From Corbicula japonica (lineage: Eukaryota > Mollusca > Bivalvia > Venerida > Cyrenidae), in contig JAZAYU010000010.1 of NCBI GenBank assembly GCA_038501625.1, positions 11,371,604 to 11,435,603 on the forward strand: a DNA stretch of 64,000 nucleotides, read 5' to 3'. The notes beneath the pieces are model-generated. The model saw only the letters and a program-made list of their open reading frames with translations. It did no database searches and was not told the DNA's origin. The first letter of the stretch is position 1; each line of letters starts with the position of its first letter. Shown here in pieces: positions 24,823 through 34,266 of this stretch. The position numbers and the translations under genes are program-made.

Positions 24823-25945
24823 TAGTTGTATCTATCAATTTTAAGCATGTTAAATCAGCCATAAATGCAAATTAGATATAAAATCAGATGTAAAATTAGT
24901 TTTAACAGCAAAAAAAGGCAAAATTAAAAAAAACACGGATTTCACAGAGAAAACAATAAACTTACTTAAGTCTATACAGCTCAGGTGAGCTAGAAATACA
25001 ATTGCAATGTACCAGTATGTCATGCAAGAAAGATATCACCACTAGCACTAATCATATAATGGTTACCTTTTCATACCAAGTTCTTATCCACAAAATTGTA
25101 TTTTCTTTCCAATATATTTGCCTTGTGAGCCTGATTTCATTCATACTGCATCAGTCATTGTGTTATTCACAGGTTGTTTTCATACATTTGAAACCATGTA
25201 GACCCATTTCTGTGTTTTCTTTATTTCTTTGGTTTCTATGTTTTTAAGCTGATTGATTAAGATGCTTACATTAGCTTAAAATTTTTCTGAAGTTTCAAAT
25301 CTGTTGCTTCAACATTTAAAGCATATTTTTGCCAGATCAGGGGTCAACATACTTAGTTATATGCCCAAGAACCTAAAGATCAGACTGGTGCACTGATATA
25401 CCTGGTACCTGTATTCTCACAAAACCCATTTCTTTTTACATTAATTAATGCAATATTGTATAGGTGTAAACATCTCATTTATCATGCAGAGGTACCCATC
25501 ACCTGTAAGAGGTCATTGAAATATCCATGTGCCAGATGGAAGCTTTCTTCTGGGAGTTTGAGATAGAAATATGCACCACCATTAAAAATGAAAAATGACT
25601 TGCAAGGTGCTTTACTGGAATATCCTAATGAAAAGGGGGAAAGGAATTTAATTATATTCTACATGTGACCAGTTGAGAATTCCATGACAACTGTTATCGT
25701 GACAAGTGATATCGTTATTGGACTTACTGAATCTCCTGGTATAGCAAGAACAATGTACAAATATTAACCTACTGGCTTGGATAAAGGGTGTTTAGAATAA
25801 GAAACAGTAATAATCTGTCAAACCTTGTTAATTTATCGACTTATTCTCCACAGTCTTTGCCCATCAGATACTTTCATACAAGACATGGGAATGCTGGGTC
25901 AGAAAACAAGTATGTTGTACAAGGCAATAAAATGACAAGTTCTTT
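24823..25945. other. Intergenic, no recognised gene
   Basis: T-rich frame at 25002-25247 and others lack motifs. Confidence 0.45.
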
Positions 25946-26088
25946 GAACCCTTTACTCCATCTACTTGGCTTTGCCCCATAAGCAGCAGATGTAGATTTA
26001 GATCAGCCTGCATGCAAGTGCTTAGATCTGGATCTAAACAGTGGTTGCACATGAGATGTAAGCTTCACCATGCATTCAGGGCTTAACA
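25946..26088. mobile_element. Family A MITE, deleted
   Basis: aaccctttactccatctact, one hairpin (gatcagcctgcatgcaagtg), right end lost. Confidence 0.65.
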
Positions 26089-26223
26089 AACCAGTTTAAA
26101 TTTTTTATAATACATTCTTTGCCAATCAAGACACAACAAAACTTGCCAAGTCCTTGGTCTGAATAACACAAATCAGAGACCTTACAAGTTCTCTGGCAAG
26201 TGTCACAACTTTTTATTATAACT

Positions 26224-26312
26224 GTCACTTTAGATCAGCCTACACAGATATGCAGTGTTGTCTCAGCCAGATCTGTGCAGATGTGCAGCCTGATCTGTTC
26301 AAACTGGTTATA
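26224..26312. mobile_element. Family A fragment
   Basis: Two partial arms (tagatcagcctacacagata, gatgtgcagcctgatctg) without ends. Confidence 0.5.
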
Positions 26313-26806
26313 AATTTTCACTACAATCATGACTAGTGCTTATGCCCCTCAAACACCATTATGAAAAATGCCACGACTGACCAATATTTAAAGAAACCAG
26401 CATCAATGACATGAATTCAGAATGGTTATTGCTTTGAAACAGTTGCTTTGGGATGTTCACAGCTTCCATTCATTGCTTCGAAGCATGAAAACGAATTACG
26501 AAAATTCAAAGCATATGACCACTTCTCAGGTAGGCAGCAGAGGTTGGGAGCATTGCTTTTCAAGCCAGGTATTTTTATGAATGAAAACCATGTGAGTACC
26601 TTTCAGCATGATGAATTTCTGCTGGTCTTTGCAGTGATGAATGTGGGCTATTTATCTAGAAATGCCTATTGTTAATTGAATCATGATGGTAAATAGCAAG
26701 TATATTGAGGAGTTAATAACCTGCCTTCACCACTGATTAAAAGATGTGGGGGTGAACAATAAGGCTTTTGTGGCGCTGAAAGATTACATTTCAAAGGAGG
26801 ATCCAG
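26313..26806. other. Intergenic, no recognised gene
   Basis: A 75-codon frame at 26448-26675 shows no recognisable domain. Confidence 0.4.
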
Positions 26807-27430
26807 AAGGGGGTTCAGAGGGATTGCTCTAAACCCCTTTCCAGAACGCAACATTAAATTTTGGGGGGATTTTGGTAGTGATGTGGCATGTATCCAATAC
26901 TCAGATATTCACGAATCATATCAGAAAATCGGGTACGAATATTCGCCATTGCTAAGATCGTTAAATCGCAATCTTTTATTAAAACATTAAGCAATAATTT
27001 ACGAAACATAAACTAATTTATAAAGTGATTTTAAACAATGTTTTTCAAAGGCCATAACCTTTGCTTCAATAACTTGCCACCCAAATGAATGGAAATATTT
27101 AGGTATTTAAATAAAAGATGAAGAAAAGGGAATTTATGTGGCATATGCTGGTAGCCAAACTTGTCAAATCATATGAAAATTCGCCATGGAATCAACCCTA
27201 TACCAAGTGAAAATTATGACCCTATGCATAATCACTTTTACTAGGAATCCGTGAATCGATCTGTTAATCGTCGGGCCCAAATTGTGAATTGGATCTGATC
27301 GCCACTTGCCCGATGATCCACAGCCTTAGATTTTGGTCAGAAAGTTGGAAATTATCATGTAACTACCCTAGGACTGCATCAAAAGAAACCCCTTTCTGGA
27401 TATCTTGCATCCAACCCGTCATGTTCCTTA
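26807..27430. repeat. Dispersed repeat E, copy 2, split by a hAT-type insertion
   Basis: 26807-26875 and 27337-27430 align in order with 11363-11540 (ggatccagagggggttca..., tcagaaagttgaaatta..., gatatcttgcatcc). The intervening 453 bp is a separate element. Confidence 0.8.
26876..27328. mobile_element. hAT-type MITE with 8-bp target-site duplication
   Basis: GATTTTGG flanks it at 26868-26875 and 27329-27336. Ends TAGTGATGTGG and (reverse complement) TAAGGCTGTGG are imperfect 11-bp inverted repeats. The 8-bp duplication and short ends are typical of hAT transposons. Subterminal gaatcatatcag/ccgtgaatcgat motifs recur. No transposase frame. The uninterrupted parent repeat at 11.36 kb confirms the insertion point. 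Confidence 0.85.
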
Positions 27431-27463
27431 GAAACAGCAGTGAAGGTATGGCACACCTAGTCT

Positions 27464-27610
27464 GCCAAAGATTGTAAAGCTCAAATTGGAGACAAGTCTC
27501 CAATCCCAAGCATCTGATCGTTTGAAACTGAGATCAATCTTCTAACTGACCAATCACACGCTAGAATTGTGAGACTGGACCACTATCTCAGTTTAATGAT
27601 AATGGGCCTT
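27464..27610. mobile_element. Family B foldback MITE, diverged
   Basis: ccaaagattgtaaagctcaa ... ctcagtttaatgataatggg, with the arm core reduced to ctgatcgtttgaaactg. Confidence 0.75.
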
Positions 27611-27698
27611 GAAGTTGATCACTATGGAAACAAAGAATGGATAACCAGAGAAGCCCAGAAAGCAAGGCCCGATTTAAAATTGTTTAAAACCAAAGAAT

Positions 27699-27890
27699 TA
27701 ACTCTTAAGGACATATCCAGGAGTTGCTTATGCACATGCTAACAGTCTCCATATCTGTTCCATCTCATTAGGATCTGCACTGTTTGCTTTTAGATTCTGG
27801 TTAATTTTGACCAAGATGAAAACATAGTAGATCCTAAACAGACAGTATGGATGTGCCAGCTGATCTTGATCTACACTGTTAGTCAGGGTT
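27699..27890 (-). mobile_element. Family A MITE, eroded
   Basis: Spacer reverse (gattctggttaattttgacc); right hairpin gatcctaaacagacagtatg / gtgccagctgatcttgatc. Confidence 0.7.
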
Positions 27891-28460
27891 CCACTAGCTG
27901 CTTTATCTCAATGATCATTTTGACTGGTGTTAGGGGATTCTGCCAATTAATTTAGTCAAAATAACCCAGGTCAGTCCACACAATAATAAGCGTATCAATG
28001 AAGTACATGGTTAAGTATAATAATACAGTATCATCGTACCAAATTTCGAATTTAATGTAAAGCCATGAAAGCTTATAAGACAAGAAAACAATAATGTTAC
28101 TATGTTACTAGAACAGAACATTTTAACACATGTGTAACAAGGAAAAAAAGCATGTGCAAGTTCTGCAAGCCAAAAAAATGCCACCGATCTTTTTTTTTTG
28201 TTGCACAAAAATTTGCATCTAAGCAATCCTGTCATGCTGTAGAGAGCATGGACTAGTAACTTAAGAGAAAAGTTTGGTTTTGGCTTGGGGCCATCCATGC
28301 AAGTGCAATGCTCTGTCTATGCTGACAGATTTACCATTTATCTTGAGGCACAAAACACTTTTCAAGCATTTTCTTAGGTGTGAATAAAACAACAGCCCAT
28401 CATTTTCTGTTTTTGCCTCATAAAGATTAAAAACTGGAAACATACACCAATACTTCTTTA
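27891..28460. other. Intergenic, no recognised gene
   Basis: Two minus frames (28011-28298, 28261-28494) have no recognisable domains. Confidence 0.4.
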
Positions 28461-28632
28461 ACCTTTTACTGGATAGATAAACTTTGCTTTTCATCCTGGA
28501 TCTACATTGTTCACTTCTTGATCAGAAATAAACTAATTAATCAAACAGTGAACAGTGCAGATTTCGATCAGATGGCAGGTATGTGCCAGCTGATCTGGAT
28601 CTACACTGTTTGCCATGGAATATAACTCTATA
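28461..28632 (+). mobile_element. Family A MITE, left hairpin deleted
   Basis: aaccttttactggatagata, then directly gatctacattgttcacttctt and the forward spacer, then a complete right hairpin. Confidence 0.75.
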
Positions 28633-28675
28633 TCCGATTCAGTAAATGATTAATAGTTGGCATAATTATGCTATC

Positions 28676-28797
28676 TGATGTAGATCTACCATGTTCTCTT
28701 CTTGGTCAGAAATAACTTATTGACTCTAACGCTGGTTGATATGGAAGTACATTGTTGCCATGGGATAACAGCCATATCTCATGGAGTAGGGTTAAAA
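28676..28797 (+). mobile_element. Family A fragment
   Basis: gtagatctaccatgttctct, cttggtcagaaataactta and right end tcatggagtagggttaaa; second hairpin deleted. Confidence 0.65.
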
Positions 28798-28850
28798 CAA
28801 ATAATATGCCCAGCAAGAACATTAGTCACAATACCCTGCTATTCTGTGTT

Positions 28851-28995
28851 AAAGGTTATAAAACTGAGCATTGAAACCAGTCTCAAATCTCAAGCATCTG
28901 ATTGGCTGAAATGGTGACCAGTCGCCATTTCAGCCAATCAGATGCTTGAGATTTGAGACTGGTTTCCAATCTCAGTTTTATAACCTTCGGCCCTG
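28851..28995. mobile_element. Family B foldback MITE, near-perfect palindrome
   Basis: aaaggttataaaactgagca ... tctcagttttataaccttcg; about 70-bp arms around gtgaccagtcgcc with very few mismatches. Confidence 0.93.
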
Positions 28996-29065
28996 GATTT
29001 TCCAATATTACAGAGACAGCTGCTGATGAACCTCACAGACAAAGGGAAATAACTGCAAATGTGAC

Positions 29066-29295
29066 TTAACACTTTGCTCCATAGATACAGCTTTAATGTG
29101 GCTAGCAGTATTGATTCAGGTATGCAAGCTGGTCAGGATGTACACTGTTTGCTTTTAGATTCATCAGGTTATTTCTGACCAAAATGTGACCAGTTTAGAT
29201 CCAGATCAGACGGCACAAATTTACTGACTGATCTGGATCTACACTGGTCACATATGCTTTAAAATGTGTATACATGTATATGGAGTAAAGGGTAA
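29066..29295 (-). mobile_element. Family A MITE
   Basis: Ends ttaacactttgctccataga / tatggagtaaagggtaaa; spacer reverse (gattcatcaggttatttctg). Confidence 0.88.
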
Positions 29296-29934
29296 ACCAA
29301 CAACCCTTCTATTCTGTTCCAGTCATAAATCAATGTAAAATAGCACTAACTAACATTAAGGTATTATACCACTAATCCATAATAACACTTGTTCAGGTTT
29401 TGTGCTGGCCTATAACTGAAAATCACTTATAAATCAGTTTAATATAAAAATTGTTACAGTATTCAAACAAGAATGATATTGGAGAAAAATGGGTAAGTGC
29501 TGACCTGTTTAATTTTGTTTGAAATGCTTAGTTTTAAAATTAGTAGTGTTTTTGACAGTGGTTAAACAAAAAAGTGCTGCAGAGTCTGGAATATTTATTG
29601 GTTTATTTAATAAATGCCACCCGTGTGTCTTTTTTAAATTACATTGGTCTACAAAATAAAGTGAGTTATGCGGCAGTATCAAATTGCCAGAAAACATCAA
29701 TGCAGTTTTTAAGTTATATCCTTGCATTTGCTATCCGTATTCAACCTAATTACATGCCTGAGAGTGTAAATTAGCAATCACAATTTTGCAAACACAAAGT
29801 CTCTAACTTGCTGAAAAAAATATTAATGATCAGTAAAGATGGAAAACTTAAAAAAAATCTCTAACTGTATGTTGCATTTTCAAGATAATGAATCAATCAT
29901 GCAATTATTGTTCTTTCTGCAACCATACCGAGAA
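29296..29934. other. Intergenic, no recognised gene
   Basis: Opposed frames at 29509-29774 have no recognisable domains. Confidence 0.4.
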
Positions 29935-30450
29935 GTGGTCAGAAACATTCCCACTAGGTCATTATATTTTTTGCATTCTGTGACCTTAAAGACGGGAACC
30001 TAAGGTTTTAATGCAACACTTTGTTTCACTGCGGTTAATATTCATGCCAAATATTAACAAGATTGCAAAATGCAATGTCAAAGCTATGGTCGGGACAAGC
30101 TCTGAAATGAAACCTGATCCCTAACTGTGACCATAACTTTTGAGATGAGAATCTGGGATTTCCATGTCACATTCCGTCTTACTAATGTTAACATTCAAGC
30201 CGTATATGAAGAAGATTGCTTAATGCATGTCAAAGTTATGGACTGAGAAATTTATGACATGATTTTTTACCCCCAACCATGACCTTGACCTTAAATTTGG
30301 GAATCTGGGGTTTGTTTGTATATTTTATCTCACTTATGTTAATATTCATGTCAAATACAAACAAGATTGCACAACGCAAGTCAAGGTTATGGGCTGGACA
30401 AGCTCTGACACAATGTTTGACACTTTACTTTGACCTTTGATAGAAACCTG
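29935..30450. repeat. Degenerate tandem repeat, 3 units of about 150 bp
   Basis: Each unit has attcatgycaaata, caagattgcaaaatgca, gtcaaagctatgg, gacaagctctga and tgaccttgacctt-type blocks. Unit landmarks are near 30041, 30193 and 30343. Confidence 0.8.
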
Positions 30451-31400
30451 TCAAGGATAAAATTTTAGAATATTAGTTTTAAAAATAATAATTTTAATTT
30501 AATTAGCTTGCTCAATTCATCCACCTCAAATTAGAGAGCTCATGTCACCACATAAAGAAGTAAACTTATAACAGACAATAAAGCAAACAAACTTTAAAAG
30601 AAAAACTGTTATTGGAAAAGTATCCCAGGTAATTTCCACTCCCCAACTCCTTAACGGTATCATCAGGAAAAAGGTGTGCCCTTATATGAACAATGAAGGT
30701 AATTAAGTTTTAAATTATGCAAAAGCAAAACATACAGATTGCAGGAAACAAAGGGAAGCATTGTATTACTCAGCACTTAGTTGACCTTTTTATAGAATTT
30801 AAAAAAACAAACTGATAAATTACAATTCTCAAATAACTAACATAATTGAAAATTATTTTTTTACATAAAAAAGTTAATAGAACCTGAAAAAAATGGAAGC
30901 AGGAATTGTATAAATTAATACTTGCATCATTTTCAATTTTCATTATTTTTAATAGCAAGACATCTAATGATCTATTTAAAACAATCATTAAAAATGTGCA
31001 AGAAATTGTCTTGATGCATAACAAGCAAATAAATATCAGTTAATTTCGTGAAATACAAGAATGATATTTGCTTTTTAACTTTTATTTGCTTTTAAACAGC
31101 CACCTGCCAGTGTTTACAAATAACAACCGACTGGTGTAGGATTTCACAATATAGGATGTTATATTATCTCTGGCCTGATTATTTGATGGTAATGATTGGT
31201 CTAATACCCCACCCACCCTACTTCATTCCTCAAATGGACAGTGATTTGTGTAAACAACACCTTTTCAATTCTTATTTTTTAATGAGTGAAGTAGCCTGAT
31301 GCTATTTTTGAGAGGTCACGTCAGCCGGGTCAGTTGAGTCATTCCGTGATCAGCTGTCCCAACTCTGTCTAATTTCCTCTAGTCCGTATTTGACCTGCAC
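30451..31400. other. AT-rich intergenic DNA
   Basis: An 84-codon minus frame at 30770-31024 is AT-driven. 31300-31400 (acgtcagccgggtcagttga) is less AT-rich and leads into the TATA-like site. Confidence 0.45.
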
Positions 31401-31517
31401 TATAAATACTCTCATACTTTTTTACTCTTATCTATTCTCTTTGTGCAATTAACCTGGCAGTAAACTTCAGTCAGTTGAAGATGGCCAGTATAAGGAGTAT
31501 TCTGGAAGAAGAATAAG
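31401..31517 (+). promoter_or_regulatory. TATA promoter-like region with micro-ORF
   Basis: TATAAATA at 31401-31408 is followed by a pyrimidine-rich stretch and TCAGT motifs near 31468. An ATG at 31481 (gaagATGG context) opens an 11-codon ORF, MASIRSILEEE, ending TAA at 31514-31516 directly before ggtgcatg, a weak splice donor. It lies 2.6 kb upstream of the first coding PDPK1 exon found, so it could be its promoter and 5' UTR exon with an upstream ORF. A solo LTR of a retrotransposon would look similar; AATAAA motifs follow at about 31540 and 31684. Confidence 0.3.
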
Positions 31518-32300
31518 GTGCATGTTTACTTGGATTTTACAATAAACAGGATGGCATAGCATTTATTGTTTAGGTATAGCCAGATAGTTAGAGTAGAGGA
31601 AGTACAGTAGTTGAGACCAAAGCCTAGCACTCCTGCTATGCTTAACTGGGCTGGGGTGAACCCCGAGTAGACTGTATTTCACTGAATAAAAAAGTTGTGG
31701 GCTATAGAGTATTTAAAGCTTAAAGAAGAAAAATGAAGGTTGAATACTAAGCTTACCAACTGTCAAATGAATTTCTACTGTCAAAGGTATATACAAATTA
31801 TGCTGGCAGAGAGTAAAAACAATCAAAACAATTAAATTGACCAATCCGGAAATGCTGAGCAATTTTCCCTCAAAGCGCTGCCATGATAAGTGCCCGGATG
31901 AAATGACGTCAGTTGTCAAAATATAAAGAATAGTCGTACTCATTTTTGAAACTTATTTCCTAAAAGCGCCGGGTGATTATATTTTTTGAACTTACTTAGT
32001 CTTCTGAAAGCAGACAGAACATGACCAAAATGTTTATATCGCCAAATTCAACTTTTCCGGTGATTTATTTTGCGCATGCTTAATCTCAAAAACCATATCC
32101 GGTTTATACCAACTTTCATTTTCAGTGAATTTTTGTCAAGATGCTGATTTAGCTTGAACGTTGATACCAAGTTGTTAGCGGATTTAATTATATAGTATTT
32201 CCTTACATCATTTGATTCTGCGCTTTCAAAAATAAACTATCCCATAGCTAACATTGCATGTTGCAATGTCAGCTGAACCAAATAAAATTTCAGTAGGACT
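31518..32300. other. Non-repetitive region upstream of PDPK1
   Basis: Few repeats; contains the CRE-like site. Candidate 5' region of PDPK1, but no coding exon could be supported. Confidence 0.4.
31904..31925. promoter_or_regulatory. CRE-like palindrome with TATA-like sequence
   Basis: TGACGTCA at 31904-31911, the consensus CREB/ATF site, followed by atataaag at about 31919. The surrounding 31.86-32.06 kb is less repeat-like than its neighbours, and it is 2.2 kb upstream of PDPK1 exon 1. It is a second candidate promoter for that gene. Sequence alone cannot show activity. Confidence 0.3.
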
Positions 32301-33245
32301 GGCTTAATGTCCGGTAACCGGACCACTGGATAATGAGGATTGAGGCCTGTAAACACATCCCTTGTCAGTTCTACTTGGGTTGCATAGAGGTTTTGAGCTA
32401 TTTCTTTGCCAAGCACCAAAATGATAATCAATAAAATCTTAAGATATTCAAGACTTCTGATTTTTGTTAAGTCATCTAGTGGTCCAGTAACCAGACCCCT
32501 ACCATTAGACAGCCAGACCAGACAGACTTCCCGAAAGTCGCCGGACCGTCGGACCTGTCCAGTAAAATTTGGACCGGTCCGACGTGATTTCTTATGTTAT
32601 CGGACCAAGTGTCCGACAAAAATAAAACTGCTAAATCCTTTTTAAAAAAAAATAAGATGTTAAATCTACCAATTTTACACGCTGTTTTGGTTTGAAGCTG
32701 TTCTGATGGAAATAAATGAGCATATCCAAATGCAATTCTTAACATATTTGTCATGATGACAATTCGTACCACCACCAATTCCTGTATTCATTATGCCCCT
32801 TTCGAACTTTTCGGTACCCTGCAATCAAAATGGCGTCTTATTTTATGCGTAACATTTTTTGGTCCGACAGAATTTTTTTCGGTCCAACAGATTTTCACAT
32901 CTTGTCTGACCGAATGTCCGACACTTTTCTTTAACTTTCGGGAAGTCTGCCAGAGATTTGTTTACCTGAACCTTTGCCAGTACTATGTGGGCTGTCTGCT
33001 GGTAAAAAACATAACACCAAACTTCCCAAAAGTTACCAGAAGGACCTGTCTGGTAAAATTTGGGACGGTTGAACTTCAGGACATGATTTCTTATGTTATC
33101 AGACCGAATGTTGGACAAAATTTGAACTTCTAATTCTTTTAACATGTTTCAGTCAAACAGAATTTGTTTCAGTCAGACAGATTTTCACAACTTGTCTGAC
33201 CAAATCTCAGACATTTTTTTTCAACTTTCAGGAAGTCTAAACGCT
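32300..33245. repeat. Composite repeat rich in GGTCCGAC / GTCTGACC motifs
   Basis: Blocks recur in direct and inverted order: agtaaaatttggaccggtcc (32560) vs ggtaaaatttgggacggttg (33050); gatttcttatgttatcggac (32586) vs gatttcttatgttatcagac (33085); cagattttcacatcttgtct (32889) vs cagattttcacaacttgtct (33178); ttcccgaaagt (32529) is the reverse complement of ctttcgggaa (32934). Looks like two or three nested or duplicated inverted-repeat elements. Frames crossing it (32406-33145) are not genes. Confidence 0.75.
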
Positions 33246-33308
33246 AATATTAAGGATGGCAAAATGACCTGAAGATGTAATTACAGTTGAAATCAGTGTG
33301 ATACCGCA

Positions 33309-33531
33309 TTAACCCTTTCCTCCATATAAACAACTTTATACATGTGTGTGACCAGTGTAGATCTGTGCTGTCTGATCAGAATCTGCACTGGTCGCTTTTT
33401 GGTCAGAAATAACCCAATAAATCAAATAGCGAACAGTGCAGATCCTGATCAGATGGAACTGATGTGCCAGCTGATCTGGATCTAAACTGTTCACCCATGC
33501 AAAAAGTTGTATCTACGGAGGAAAGGTTAAA
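33309..33531 (+). mobile_element. Family A MITE
   Basis: Ends ttaaccctttcctccatata / tacggaggaaaggttaa, spacer forward; left hairpin shortened at the tip (gtagatctgtgctgtctgatc). Confidence 0.9.
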
Positions 33532-33745
33532 AGCAATAATCTTTGGTAAAATATTCTTATGCAGAGTGGTAACACTCCATGCTTTATAACATCATATATA
33601 ATAATGTCTACAATGACAGTGCACTGAATGTTTTAAAAATGAAAATCATTTTGCTTTTTTTTTTTGTAGGCGACAATCTGATTGGTTGGGAAGGTTTTTT
33701 GATAAAAAGCATGTTTTAGTTGTGGAAACATGTTGTTACTTAGCA

Positions 33746-33975
33746 TAACTCTTTACTCCATAATTATATGTTTTTTAACGCCAGTGTGTCCAGTGTAGAT
33801 CCAGAGCTGCTGTCACATCCATGCCATCTGATCTTGATCTGCACTGGTTAGAAATAACCTTATGTATCTAAAAGCACTCAGTGTAGATCATGATCAGACT
33901 GCACTAATATGCCAGCTGATCTGGATCTACACTGTTCGCATGCAATAACAATGTATCTATGGAGTAAAGAGTTAA
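33746..33975 (+). mobile_element. Family A MITE
   Basis: taactctttactccataatt ... ctatggagtaaagagttaat; both hairpins kept. It lies 180 bp upstream of PDPK1 exon 1. Confidence 0.88.
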
Positions 33976-34153
33976 TGTAGATAATCAGAAATCAATTTTA
34001 TTAAACTAAAACTAATCGACTCTGTTACAAGTGTCTAAATCCTGATGTTTAAAATATCTTTATTCTAGTTGATAATTGAACAAGAACTAAAGAAAATGTA
34101 TATTTAGAAATCAAAGCAAGAATCTTTTTTAACTTCCTGTTCCCTTTTCAAAG

Positions 34154-34266
34154 GTATCAAGATGAGTGTGAGTTCTGACACGGGTCCTGGAACACCCAAG
34201 CCAATAAAAAAGACACCCAATGACTTCATCTTTGGTAAAGTGATTGGGGAAGGTTCGTTTTCAACG
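34154..34266 (+). CDS. PDPK1: PDPK1 exon 1 (first coding exon found)
   Basis: Acceptor ccttttcaaag ends at 34153; donor gtatgt starts at 34267. The first ATG is at 34162 and gives [14 protein letters not shown], then [20 protein letters not shown], the start of the kinase N-lobe. The acceptor means at least one more 5' exon exists. It may be purely untranslated or may add residues. Confidence 0.9.

Noticed and set aside
31300..31700. Definite solo LTR
   Set aside because: TATA and AATAAA order fits, but no TG...CA ends with a target duplication could be found, so it is left as a promoter-like region.
32406..33145. Four ORFs of 79-126 codons on both strands
   Set aside because: They are readings of the GGTCCGAC inverted-repeat cluster with related peptides on opposite strands.
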